From Magnetococcales bacterium (GTDB lineage Bacteria; Pseudomonadota; Magnetococcia; Magnetococcales; Magnetaquicoccaceae), in NCBI GenBank assembly GCA_015232245.1, contig JADGAB010000003.1, positions 1 to 40,672 of the forward strand: DNA of 40,672 nt, written 5' to 3'. The notes below the pieces were generated by a model. That model did not search any database and had not been told where the DNA came from. It was given only the letters and a program-made list of their open reading frames with translations. The position numbers and the translations under genes were made by a program. Below, in pieces: positions 1-8,219 of the stretch; the stretch's first letter is position 1, and the number at the start of each line of letters is the position of its first letter.

Positions 1-108
1 CGGCGCCTTTTCAGCCGTGCGTCCCGCATTGCCGCCGGGCCTGAAATTCAACATCCCGAAATGGTTGCGGTTTAACGTGAAACTCCGTAGAACCACAGCT
101 TACACGAT
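1..108. other. Left-edge sequence, no gene assigned
   Basis: These bases lie downstream of the minus-strand GNAT-like gene that ends at 109. On the plus strand one frame is open from the window edge to a TAA at 73-75. A second frame is open to a TAG at 143-145, which would overlap the neighbouring gene. Either could be the 3' end of a gene entering from the left, but the fragments are too short to identify. I see no convincing terminator. Confidence 0.2.
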
Positions 109-1002
109 TTACAGTCGCAGATCCAGTGCCGCCAGTTCGGTATAGAGGTGGGTGATCTCCCGTTCGGTAAGATGCTCCGACCAGAACATCCGTGGCTGGG
201 TATCGATGATTTCAAAAGCCCCCAGGGGGATTTCCGGAAGAAAACGGGAAGGCAGATGGGTGGTCATCACCCCGTGCCGACGCAACAGATGGCGGGAGAT
301 GGCGGGATGAAACCGGGAAAAGATCCGGCCATCGCACACATGCAGCACCTTGGCGGCAGGCAGTCGTTTCCAGACACCCAGTTTGTAGACCACATGACAG
401 TAGCCGAGGGCGTTGCCCAACGCCACTTGATGCAGCCAGGGAAAGGAGCGGTGATTGCGGCAATCTCGGGCGGCGTCCGGGGAGAGGAGTTCCAGGATCT
501 CCTGCCGGTCCGTGATCACCCGTCCTCCCAGCGCCCGGGGCAGGGGCAGATAGGGCACCACCGTCACCCGGTCGCTCAGCCGCTGGAAACGGCGGGTTTC
601 GTACACCCGGGTCACCACCGGATTGGGGGTGAGCATGGTGATGTTCCATCCCGGCTGGGCGAGCAAAGCGCGCAACAGCTCCATGCTGAGATGACGATAA
701 GGCTCCAGCACGATCCAACTGTTCTGGTTGCAGAACCGTTCCGGTTTTCCCCGGATCATCTGTTCGGAGTAGAGCGCGGCAAACACCCCGACCACCTGCT
801 CCTGATCCACGATCATGAAACCGTGATTGGGCGGGTGAGCGATCCAGTTGGGTTGCCATAAGGCGTGTTTCCAGGCCGCCGGAGAGATCTTTTTGTTCAG
901 TCGCTCATGCAGAAACTGACAGACGTCATCCAGATCATTCTCTCCGATGGGCTGAATCACCGGATTGACGGGTTTGGGCAAGGGGGGTTCCTCGGCACTC
1001 AT
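109..1002 (-). CDS. GNAT-like N-acyltransferase family protein
   Basis: This 297-residue protein is probably an acyl-CoA- or acyl-ACP-dependent transferase. Residues about 15-150 have the GNAT pattern: a strand, a VVGVFAALYS segment, an acceptor-loop region, then a helix followed by the NPVVTRVYETRRFQRL stretch typical of the GNAT C-terminal half. The remaining 150 residues are not recognisable. The start at 1002 is chosen because its ATG overlaps the TGA of the FkbH gene (ATGA at 1002-999); the longer open frame upstream lies entirely within that gene. It is the last gene of the accA-ACP-MaoC/SDR-FkbH unit, so it may transfer the carrier-bound product to a final acceptor. That role is inferred from position; the substrate is unknown. 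Confidence 0.6.
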   Translation of the reverse strand: MSAEEPPLPKPVNPVIQPIGENDLDDVCQFLHERLNKKISPAAWKHALWQPNWIAHPPNHGFMIVDQEQVVGVFAALYSEQMIRGKPERFCNQNSWIVLEPYRHLSMELLRALLAQPGWNITMLTPNPVVTRVYETRRFQRLSDRVTVVPYLPLPRALGGRVITDRQEILELLSPDAARDCRNHRSFPWLHQVALGNALGYCHVVYKLGVWKRLPAAKVLHVCDGRIFSRFHPAISRHLLRRHGVMTTHLPSRFLPEIPLGAFEIIDTQPRMFWSEHLTEREITHLYTELAALDLRL

Positions 1003-2660
1003 GCAAGCACCTCGCGTGGCCATTTCCGGAGGGTGAACAGGTCGGCATCCTGGGCGTGGGCGCTCCGGAAGGTGGATACGTCCAGGGTGATGAGGTTTTC
1101 CGGAGGACCATGGTGGAAGGCCGGATCCTCCAGAAACAGTCGCAACGGGGCGTTTCTCTCCGTAGGTTGAAACTCCAGCACCAGCGGCGGACCGTTCCAG
1201 AGATCGGTCAGGTGGTACAAAAAGGCGAATTCCACCCGGCGTTGCATCACCCGACAGGAGAGTACCAGAGAGCGGATCCGTCCCGAAGCATCCACCAGAC
1301 AAGCCAGAATCTCCCCGTGACTGCCGGTGCGGTCCTCCAGGGTGGCGGTCCAAAGGACTCCTCCGGCCTCCAGAATGGCGCGAATCTCCTCGTCTGAAAG
1401 CCGGATCCCGTTGAGATTGAACTGATTGGTCTTGTTGATGAGTTGATGGGCCCGGGACCATTGGCCATCCAGAGGCTCCCGGATGGTGAGGACCATCTTG
1501 AGTCCGCGCAGAAACGCCAGCAGGGCGGCTCCGCTCTCCTCCGGGGGGGGCAGGGAGGCCAGCAGCCGTTGATAGTTGGCGGTGCGCTGGGCATCCTCGG
1601 CGGTGAGTACGCGCCGGGCGGTCAGGCGGGCCAGACGATTCAAAAAAGGGGAGAGGGAGGCTTCGTCACCGGGAAACGCCAGACAGGTCACCATGGGCAG
1701 CGCGGTCTGGACTTCCGCCAGCTCCACCGGGTTGTCATCCACGAACACCAGGGCATCCAGACCCAGATTGAGGGTTGTCGCCAGGGAGCGAATCAAGGCG
1801 GATTTGGCTCCGTATCCGGCCTGAATGGTGACGAGATCCTCGATTTTCAAAGGCATGTCCGCCGACTGGAACGGCGCCTTCGCCAGATCCGCGTCGTTGC
1901 GGGTGGCCACGGCGATCAATACCCCCTGCATCTTCAGACGCTTCAACACGGATTGATAGATGAAATGCCGGTATCCCACCCCTTCCGGCGCGGCCAGCAC
2001 CCCTTCCGGACCCGCCTCGCCCACCACCCCGTGCCACAGGGTGTGATCCAGATCCGTCACGATTCCCTTGATCGACCCGGACGGCGGATCCATCCACCAG
2101 GTGAAAAGTTCGTCCGTCAACTCCCCGAGCAGGCTGCCCGCCAGGGGGTTGCCGCTGGCCAGATATCCGGCCAGGGAAAAATGGGCCGGATCGAGCAGCA
2201 GAGGGTTGTGTCCGGCCACCAGATCCAGCAGAAAAGCGGACAGGGCGTGATTCCGGCCCGGATCCGGCAAAAGCGGCGGCACGGGAGCGGGCAGATAGAC
2301 AAACCGGCTGCCGGGACGTCTGGCCAGTTGTTCCATACGGTGCGCGGCCTCTGCGCGGAGCGTCTCCTCCCGGGCCAAAGCCGGACCGGTTCCCACCCGC
2401 CAGTCCAACTCCGGCACCAGATCCCAGGGGAGAAGAAACAGCATCTCCCCACGCCCCGGCACAGCAGGCATGGCCAGGGACTGCATCAAGGTACCAAATG
2501 GCAGCAGATCCACCACCAGTCGCAACCCCCGTTTGGCCCCCTGGGCGCGCAGAAACAGGGCAGTCTGCTCCAGCATGCCGGATCCGGCCAGCAGCAGCGG
2601 CACCTCTTGGGCCTCCGGAGACAAGGCGGCCAACCGTTGCTTGACCTCCAGGTAGTTCAT
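999..2660 (-). CDS. FkbH-like HAD-superfamily protein
   Basis: This is a 553-residue FkbH-family protein. Residues 198-212 hold HAD motif I (TDLDHTLW; nucleophile D203 and D205). An FVDDNPVE segment fits the later acidic motif. A C-terminal part of about 180 residues contains the INKTNQFNLNGIR stretch characteristic of the FkbH family. Known FkbH proteins move a glyceryl group from 1,3-bisphosphoglycerate onto an acyl carrier protein; relatives sit in surface-glycan and flagellin-glycan acyl pathways. The start at 2660 overlaps the upstream TGA (ATGA), so the longer upstream extension was rejected. The N-terminal 190 residues look like the family's SGNH-like region. A dedicated carrier protein lies two genes upstream, which fits an ACP-loading role. 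The exact acyl group is unknown. Confidence 0.8.
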   Translation of the reverse strand: MNYLEVKQRLAALSPEAQEVPLLLAGSGMLEQTALFLRAQGAKRGLRLVVDLLPFGTLMQSLAMPAVPGRGEMLFLLPWDLVPELDWRVGTGPALAREETLRAEAAHRMEQLARRPGSRFVYLPAPVPPLLPDPGRNHALSAFLLDLVAGHNPLLLDPAHFSLAGYLASGNPLAGSLLGELTDELFTWWMDPPSGSIKGIVTDLDHTLWHGVVGEAGPEGVLAAPEGVGYRHFIYQSVLKRLKMQGVLIAVATRNDADLAKAPFQSADMPLKIEDLVTIQAGYGAKSALIRSLATTLNLGLDALVFVDDNPVELAEVQTALPMVTCLAFPGDEASLSPFLNRLARLTARRVLTAEDAQRTANYQRLLASLPPPEESGAALLAFLRGLKMVLTIREPLDGQWSRAHQLINKTNQFNLNGIRLSDEEIRAILEAGGVLWTATLEDRTGSHGEILACLVDASGRIRSLVLSCRVMQRRVEFAFLYHLTDLWNGPPLVLEFQPTERNAPLRLFLEDPAFHHGPPENLITLDVSTFRSAHAQDADLFTLRKWPREVLA

Positions 2661-3730
2661 GGCGTCATTCCCCCGGAAAGGGTCAACATGGCCCCCGAGG
2701 TAAAAATCGAAGGATTGCCCAACAGCCACTGGAGCTGTTGGGCCGCCTCCCGAGTGGTGATCAGGCGACCATGGGGGGAGCGGTCCCCATGCCGGATGGC
2801 CAGTGATTTGTGCATGCCGGCGTTCATGCCGGGTCCGGCGATGATGTCGAAGGCCACCCCAAGACACTTCCGGCCCTGGGCGCCCAACTCCAGGGCGAGG
2901 ATGCCGGTCAGGGTTGGGATCAAGGATTTTCCCAGACTGTACAAAGGCATGCGGTAGTGATGCCAGCCCGGTTGCGCCATGGTGGAGCCCACCAGGATCA
3001 ATGGCGCGCCAGGCACTCCCTGACGGACCAGAGCCTGGGCCAGGGTGATCATCTGTTCCAGGGGAGCGGCCACATGATGGGCGATGGCGGTCCGGGTGGA
3101 GGTGGCCAGTTGGGTCACTCTCTGGTTGTCCGGAGTAGGCCAACCGCAATGGACAATCCCCGCGATGGGACGCTGGGGAAAAGCAAACAGGGTGTCCGGA
3201 TCCCGAGGCAAAGGTTGACCGGAGGTCCCGAGAAGCTCCAGCAGCGCGGAACCCAGTCCGCCTGAGCCACCAGTCACCAGAATGACCGGCCTGTCATCCG
3301 TCGGAACAAAGGAGGGCAGGGGGGTGACGTCGGGGAGCGGGGGGATGGTCTGCTGATGATGACCGTAGCGGTAGGAGCCTTCCACCAGACGCATGCCGGT
3401 GCTCTTGTCGTCGATGACCACCCGGACCTCGCCGACCTCCGGGCCGGTCTGCAGCGGAGTGCCCGTCACCCGCAGTTCGGCGGGGGGGTGAATCGGCGCG
3501 ATGAAGCTCAAACGCAGACCATGCAGCAGACAGCTTCTTCCCGGCAGATGCATTCCCGCCATGCGGGAGAGCAGCCCCGCGGCATAGGCCCCATGGAGAA
3601 TCGGTCGTCCGAAGGTGGTGCCCGCCGCATAGGCCGGATCCACGTGCAGGGGATTGTGATCCCCGGACAACTCCGCAAAGCGCCGGGCATCCTCCAGGGT
3701 GACCCGCACATCGAAAGAGACTGCGGTCAT
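2657..3730 (-). CDS. MaoC-like hydratase fused to short-chain dehydrogenase
   Basis: The 357-residue protein joins two enzyme domains. Residues 1-125 are a MaoC hot-dog domain with the hydratase signature SGDHNPLHVD (D24, H29) and the FGRPILHGAYAAG segment. Residues 147-357 are a short-chain dehydrogenase with TGGSGGLG at 153-160, S249, and the catalytic pair Y264/K268 in YSLGK. The SDR part is compact: only about 30 residues separate the nucleotide loop from the strand ending HCG, so its cofactor site may be altered. Together the domains could interconvert enoyl-, 3-hydroxy- and 3-oxoacyl thioesters on the adjacent carrier protein. ATGA overlaps couple it to the ACP gene before it and the FkbH gene after it. 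The family call is firm; the pathway is inferred. Confidence 0.8.
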   Translation of the reverse strand: MTAVSFDVRVTLEDARRFAELSGDHNPLHVDPAYAAGTTFGRPILHGAYAAGLLSRMAGMHLPGRSCLLHGLRLSFIAPIHPPAELRVTGTPLQTGPEVGEVRVVIDDKSTGMRLVEGSYRYGHHQQTIPPLPDVTPLPSFVPTDDRPVILVTGGSGGLGSALLELLGTSGQPLPRDPDTLFAFPQRPIAGIVHCGWPTPDNQRVTQLATSTRTAIAHHVAAPLEQMITLAQALVRQGVPGAPLILVGSTMAQPGWHHYRMPLYSLGKSLIPTLTGILALELGAQGRKCLGVAFDIIAGPGMNAGMHKSLAIRHGDRSPHGRLITTREAAQQLQWLLGNPSIFTSGAMLTLSGGMTP

Positions 3731-3966
3731 AACCCCTTTTCTTCCAGCAGCAGACAGGCCGCGGCATAAGAGGTGATCCGATCCATCTCGCCGATGGAGA
3801 AACTCAAACCGTATTCGCTTTCCATGGCCGCAATCAGGGAGACATGGGCCAGGGAGTTCCAGCGCGGCTCGGTGAGATTGCGGATCGGCTCCACCGCTTC
3901 ATCCGCGTCCATCTCCAGAATGGCGCGGAAGATCTCCTGCAATTTCTTTTCGTTGTCGCTACGCAT
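3727..3966 (-). CDS. Acyl carrier protein (dedicated)
   Basis: This 79-residue protein has the size and helical pattern of an acyl carrier protein. The expected 4'-phosphopantetheine attachment serine is S38 in WNSLAHVSLI, where N replaces the usual D of the DSL motif. The start at 3966 is preceded by AGGAG eight bases upstream, which decides against the longer open frame. It begins 19 bases after accA ends and overlaps the MaoC-SDR gene by ATGA. Its place between those genes and FkbH suggests a special-purpose carrier, not the housekeeping AcpP. Confidence 0.8.
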   Translation of the reverse strand: MRSDNEKKLQEIFRAILEMDADEAVEPIRNLTEPRWNSLAHVSLIAAMESEYGLSFSIGEMDRITSYAAACLLLEEKGL

Positions 3967-3985
3967 GGTCGCGGGCTCCTTTTCT

Positions 3986-4957
3986 TCAGCTCGACGCGCT
4001 GCCATCCTGGGCCACACCCATGGACATGAACTTGTCGAAACGCTCCTTGATCAGGGTTTTGGGACTCTTTTTGCGCAGTTCCCGCAAATGGTGAATCAGA
4101 TGTCGTTTGAGCAGATTGGCCGCCTCCTGGGGATTGCGATGGGCGCCGCCGATGGGTTCGGGAATGATCTCGTCGATCACCTTCAATTCCAGAATGTCCG
4201 AGGCGGTGAGTCGCAGGGCTTCGGAGGCCAGTTCCGCCTTGGAGGAGTCTTTCCAGAGAATCGAGGCGCACCCCTCGGGGGAGATGACCGAATAGGTGGC
4301 GTACTGCATCATCAACACCCGGTTGCCCATGCCCAACGCCAATGCCCCTCCGGAGCCACCCTCGCCGATGATCACCGTGAGGATCGGCACCTTCAACGAG
4401 GCCATCTCCTTGAGATTGCGGGCAATGGCTTCCGCCTGGCCCCGCTCCTCCGCGCCCTTTCCCGGATAGGCGCCCGGGGTGTCGATGAGACAGATCACCG
4501 GCAGTTTGAATTTCTCCGCCAGCTTCATCAGCCGCAACGCCTTGCGATACCCCTCGGGTCTGGGCATGCCGAAGTTGCGACGCACCTTCTCCTTGGTGCC
4601 CCGGCCTTTTTCCTGGCCGATCACCATCACGTCGCCATCGTCGAGGATGGCCAGGCCGCCGATGATCGATTCGTCATCCCCGAAAACCCGGTCGCCGTGC
4701 AGCTCCTTGAACCCCTCGAAGACCTGTTCCAGGTAATCCGTGGTGAAGGGCCGGTCAGGATGGCGGGAGAGCAGGGTTTTCTGCCAGGGGGTGAGTTTGG
4801 CGAAAATCCGTTCCGTCAGATGGACGGTTTCCTGTTCCAGTCGGGCGATATCCTGGGAGATGTTGATGTCCGAACTGTTGGACAACAGTCGCAGATCATC
4901 GATTTTGGACATCAACTCCCCAATGGGGCGTTCGAATTCGAGAAAGGTTTGGGACAT
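3986..4957 (-). CDS. accA: Acetyl-CoA carboxylase carboxyltransferase subunit alpha
   Basis: This 323-residue protein matches AccA in length and sequence. It carries the N-terminal FLEFERPIGEL region, the GRGTKEKVRRNFGMPRPEGYRKALRLM stretch in two parts, the DTPGAYPG loop, and the GEGGSGGALALG oxyanion-type glycine motif. With AccD it moves the carboxyl group from carboxybiotin to acetyl-CoA to make malonyl-CoA, the first committed step of fatty acid synthesis, in the cytoplasm. The start at 4957 matches the family N-terminus; the upstream extension to 5014 is not conserved-looking. A weak GGAAG lies seven bases upstream. accD and fabD are not nearby. Here accA heads the ACP-FkbH unit, which could link malonyl-CoA supply to that pathway. 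Confidence 0.95.
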   Translation of the reverse strand: MSQTFLEFERPIGELMSKIDDLRLLSNSSDINISQDIARLEQETVHLTERIFAKLTPWQKTLLSRHPDRPFTTDYLEQVFEGFKELHGDRVFGDDESIIGGLAILDDGDVMVIGQEKGRGTKEKVRRNFGMPRPEGYRKALRLMKLAEKFKLPVICLIDTPGAYPGKGAEERGQAEAIARNLKEMASLKVPILTVIIGEGGSGGALALGMGNRVLMMQYATYSVISPEGCASILWKDSSKAELASEALRLTASDILELKVIDEIIPEPIGGAHRNPQEAANLLKRHLIHHLRELRKKSPKTLIKERFDKFMSMGVAQDGSASS

Positions 4958-5088
4958 GATCGGCTTCCGTGCGGCGCTTGCGATTGGACGAAAGATCTTG
5001 GAACCAAGTATCAATCCGACGGATTATGCCACGAAACCCAACGGGTTGACCACGGTTGATGCTGCGCTGGAGGCTGGAGATGATCGTT

Positions 5089-6603
5089 TCATCGCGCCTC
5101 CGGCACCCGGTGGGGCAGGAAAAGCTGGCGCGCTTTTCCCAGCAGCACGGTCAGACCGAGCACCCCGGAGAGAATGAACAGAAAATCGAATGGCATGCGG
5201 TATTCGACAAACGGGGACTGGGAGATCAGAGAGACAAGAGAGACCGCCCCTCCGGGCACCAGCAGACACAACAGCAGGCGAAATTCCACGACCCGAACCA
5301 TGCCCAGCAGTGGCAGGGTGAGCAGCCAGAAGTAGCCCATTACATGAAGATCAAGGAGATAACGTTTCAGGAATTCCGCCGTTGCGCAGGATGGGGGAAC
5401 CGAACGCATCATCCGTGTGGTGGAATTTGCCAGATCATCCAGTTGTTTCACAACTTCGGGTGGGAGTGGGGATTGCTGGACATCGACAATGCTGTAGTGA
5501 TTGCCCGGCAATTTTTGCGGCGCGGGTTCGGGCGCGGATGTGGAGGCATCTCCCCTTGTCGGGGGGGGAGGCAGGCATTGGGCGTTCAATTCAGGGTTGT
5601 AGGTATGGGTCAAGCCCCATTCAGCCAGGTTGTAGACCACCCGGAGAAACGGTTTCGGATGACGCACAAACGACTCCCAATAGGCCTGTTCCAGCAGTCC
5701 CGGCGCGTATCGGCTGGTCAGGATGAACAGATCCTGACAGAATTTTTTATGTCTGGAAGCAAAGAATTTCTCCAGGGTGATCCCGTAATCCTTGTAGGCC
5801 GGCTGGGAAAGCAGATGCTGCTCGACCAGTTCAGCCAGCCGGGCCGAAGCCGGACCGTTGGATGGGGACATGGTTTTGTTGAAATAGAAAAAATTATAAA
5901 CAGGCAACCCCTTCAGGCTTGCCACTGAAAAAAAACCGAAATTGACATAATTGGAATACGAGTAAAGCAGAATGCCTAGTGCAAATACAGAAAAAACCAT
6001 CAGGGCGTGCCTGATCGTTCTGGATGAGAGACCAAAACAGACGATGAACAGGAGAGAAATGATGACAAACAGTTGATTGACTGGCCGGATCGTGGCCAGC
6101 ATGAAGGATGCCGCCCCCATGAGGGCACCGCTGAGATAAATATTGGGAAGGTGATACGCCCTGACCACAACGATAAGCCAGATGTTGAAACCGATGAAGG
6201 TAAACGGATCACTGCTCAGAAAATTCAGAAAGGTGGGGATCTGCAAATCCAGAACGGCGGTCAATGCGACAATTCTGGCAATGGTCCGCCCGAAAAGGCA
6301 CCCGACGTAATAGATTGCGAAAACAGAAAGCAAATATCCGCAACACATGAAGAACTCAATGAACCAATACCCCCCCTTGAGCAGCAGGCGCAACAGGAAG
6401 ATGGTAAACATTCCGTCATCGCTCATCCGGTCGAGAACCGTGCTGTTCATGTATCTGGAGAAATCTCTTCCTTCGCCAATCGGCCAACTGCTCGTGGCCA
6501 CCACAAAGGCAAGAGTCGCCAACACCATGAGCGCGATCAGAAATTTGGGATCCTCTCGGATGACGCGCCGCAGGGAATCCGGACGATCATACTGAATGAT
6601 CAT
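5089..6603 (-). CDS. Polytopic membrane protein, possibly GT-C-like
   Basis: I cannot assign this 504-residue protein to a named family. About nine to eleven hydrophobic segments are visible: one near residue 27, a dense group to about residue 225, and more after residue 430. A soluble loop of about 190 residues (about 235-425) contains a proline-rich stretch. This layout resembles membrane-embedded GT-C glycosyltransferases or O-antigen/polysaccharide membrane proteins. The start at 6603 is preferred over 6621 because GGAAGGA lies nine bases upstream of it. It follows the glycosyltransferase-methyltransferase gene by 84 bases on the same strand, so it may act on the same glycan or lipid-linked sugar. 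Function is inferred from context only. Confidence 0.65.
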   Translation of the reverse strand: MIIQYDRPDSLRRVIREDPKFLIALMVLATLAFVVATSSWPIGEGRDFSRYMNSTVLDRMSDDGMFTIFLLRLLLKGGYWFIEFFMCCGYLLSVFAIYYVGCLFGRTIARIVALTAVLDLQIPTFLNFLSSDPFTFIGFNIWLIVVVRAYHLPNIYLSGALMGAASFMLATIRPVNQLFVIISLLFIVCFGLSSRTIRHALMVFSVFALGILLYSYSNYVNFGFFSVASLKGLPVYNFFYFNKTMSPSNGPASARLAELVEQHLLSQPAYKDYGITLEKFFASRHKKFCQDLFILTSRYAPGLLEQAYWESFVRHPKPFLRVVYNLAEWGLTHTYNPELNAQCLPPPPTRGDASTSAPEPAPQKLPGNHYSIVDVQQSPLPPEVVKQLDDLANSTTRMMRSVPPSCATAEFLKRYLLDLHVMGYFWLLTLPLLGMVRVVEFRLLLCLLVPGGAVSLVSLISQSPFVEYRMPFDFLFILSGVLGLTVLLGKARQLFLPHRVPEAR

Positions 6604-6687
6604 AAAGTTGCATCCTTCCATCGACCCGACGGGCGGTGTTTGGCCAAATTCACGTTATTCGCAGGTTAGGCAATTTCAGCATGGAAA

Positions 6688-8187
6688 TCAACCTGGGTCG
6701 GGACCAACGCGCTTTTTGCTCTCTTCGATGGCCATGGTCAGATGATCCTCCAGTTTGGGGGTGGGGGTGGCCTCCATGTAGATCTGATAGGAGAACACTC
6801 CCCGGGAGAGCCGGATCAGGATCCGGTTGAGGGACAAAAGCGCTCTGCCGATCACTCCCGAGCCGAACACCATGGGAAACGGGGCAGGGATGCCGACCAC
6901 CTTTTGGACCGTGAATCCGCATTGTTCCAACAGGTTGCGCATGCTTTTGAAAGTGAAAAGCCTCTTGTGGTCCAGATCGAGAATGCCACGCTTCCCATAG
7001 TTGAAATGGCCCATCAACAACATGATGCGGATCACGAAAAAGGCCACGTTACCGGTGGTTACGATGATCCGCACCCCCGGAGCGTTGATGGCCGCATGGG
7101 AGAGCCGGTGCATGAACGCCTCGGGGTTGCCGAGGTGTTCGATGACATCCATCAACAACACCCGGTCGAAGCTCTCCAGGGAGAGAGGAAACGGGTCGGC
7201 CTCCAGGTCGGCCTGAATGAAAAGGTCCAATTGGCTTGCGTCCTCCGGTCGATTGCGGTCAATCCCCACCACATGTCCACCGCTTTCACGGATGGCCTGG
7301 GCGATATGTCCACCCGCGCACCCCACGTCAAGAACGCGGGCTCCGGGAGGAATGGCCTGCAACGACAGGGTGTGGGAACTGATGAAGGTGAGTTTGGCCG
7401 GATAATGGTCTTTGGGTCTGTTGAGGCACTGAATATCAAATTTTTGCTGATAAAGCAGATCGTACTGTTGAATCCTGGCAAGCAGGGTGCTCTTGCAGAC
7501 GTTCCAGGCATACTGCACACCGTTCACATGGCAGATTTCATCCCCATAGTAGGTGGGAATGGGGATCTCCTCGATGCGCATCCCTGCACGCATCAGTTGA
7601 ATGATGATCTCCGTGTCGAAGTGAAAGTCCGGAGTGTTGAGGTGAAACGGAATCGCCCGCAAGGCGTGAATCGAATAGAGCCGATAGCCCGAATGAAATT
7701 CGCTCAACGACGAGCCCAGCAGGCGGTTCTGCAATCCGGTCAGAACCTTGTTGCCCAGGAATTTGTAAAAGGGCATGCCCCCCTTTCTGGCTGCGCCGCG
7801 TTGCAGCATGCGTGAGCCGAAAACCGCGTCCGCCTGATCGGCCAGCAAAGGGAGCAACAGTTCCGGCAGCGCCTCGGGGGCATACTGACCGTCTCCGTGG
7901 ACCAGGGCGACGATATCGAAACCGTGCTGGATGGCGTAATAGAATCCCACCTTCTGGTTGCCGCCATACCCGAGATTGACAGGATTGTAGAGCACCGTGA
8001 TTCTGAAAGGGGATCGGGCCTGCTGCGCGTACTGTCTGGCCATTTCAAAGGTACGGTCCTGGGAGGAGTCGTCGATGATCAGGACTTCGGTATTGGCTTT
8101 GTCAAGGGTGTCGGGAATCCGGTTCAACACGGTCTGGATGGTCTTTTCCGCGTTGTAGGCCACGATAAAAATCAATATCTTTTTCAT
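6688..8187 (-). CDS. Family 2 glycosyltransferase fused to SAM methyltransferase
   Basis: This protein of about 499 residues has two enzyme domains. The first, residues 1-230, is a GT-A family 2 domain of the dolichyl-phosphate-sugar synthase type. It has IVAYNAEKTI at the start, the IIDDSSQDRT motif, NLGYGGNQK, the metal-binding region HGDGQY, and FGSRM. The second, about 300-420, is a class I methyltransferase with VLDVGCAGGHIAQ, an acidic VGIDRN strand and LLMDVIEHL. The start at 8187 fits the family N-terminus. An in-frame ATG at 8223 overlaps the TGA of the cyclase-like gene and is an alternative, giving 12 more residues and translational coupling. It may make and methylate a lipid-linked sugar for the membrane protein downstream. 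Confidence 0.85.
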   Translation of the reverse strand: MKKILIFIVAYNAEKTIQTVLNRIPDTLDKANTEVLIIDDSSQDRTFEMARQYAQQARSPFRITVLYNPVNLGYGGNQKVGFYYAIQHGFDIVALVHGDGQYAPEALPELLLPLLADQADAVFGSRMLQRGAARKGGMPFYKFLGNKVLTGLQNRLLGSSLSEFHSGYRLYSIHALRAIPFHLNTPDFHFDTEIIIQLMRAGMRIEEIPIPTYYGDEICHVNGVQYAWNVCKSTLLARIQQYDLLYQQKFDIQCLNRPKDHYPAKLTFISSHTLSLQAIPPGARVLDVGCAGGHIAQAIRESGGHVVGIDRNRPEDASQLDLFIQADLEADPFPLSLESFDRVLLMDVIEHLGNPEAFMHRLSHAAINAPGVRIIVTTGNVAFFVIRIMLLMGHFNYGKRGILDLDHKRLFTFKSMRNLLEQCGFTVQKVVGIPAPFPMVFGSGVIGRALLSLNRILIRLSRGVFSYQIYMEATPTPKLEDHLTMAIEESKKRVGPDPG

Positions 8188-8219
8188 CAAATTATCGTTG
8201 ATCCTTGAAGGTTGTCGAT

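Noticed and set aside
1443-2957. 504-codon plus-strand frame
   Set aside because: It is antisense to the FkbH and MaoC-SDR genes, which have clear motifs; the product is glutamine- and histidine-rich without a domain.
109-4957. Polyketide or nonribosomal peptide cluster because of FkbH and ACP
   Set aside because: No ketosynthase, acyltransferase megasynthase or condensation domain is present; FkbH and ACP also occur in small acyl-modification pathways.
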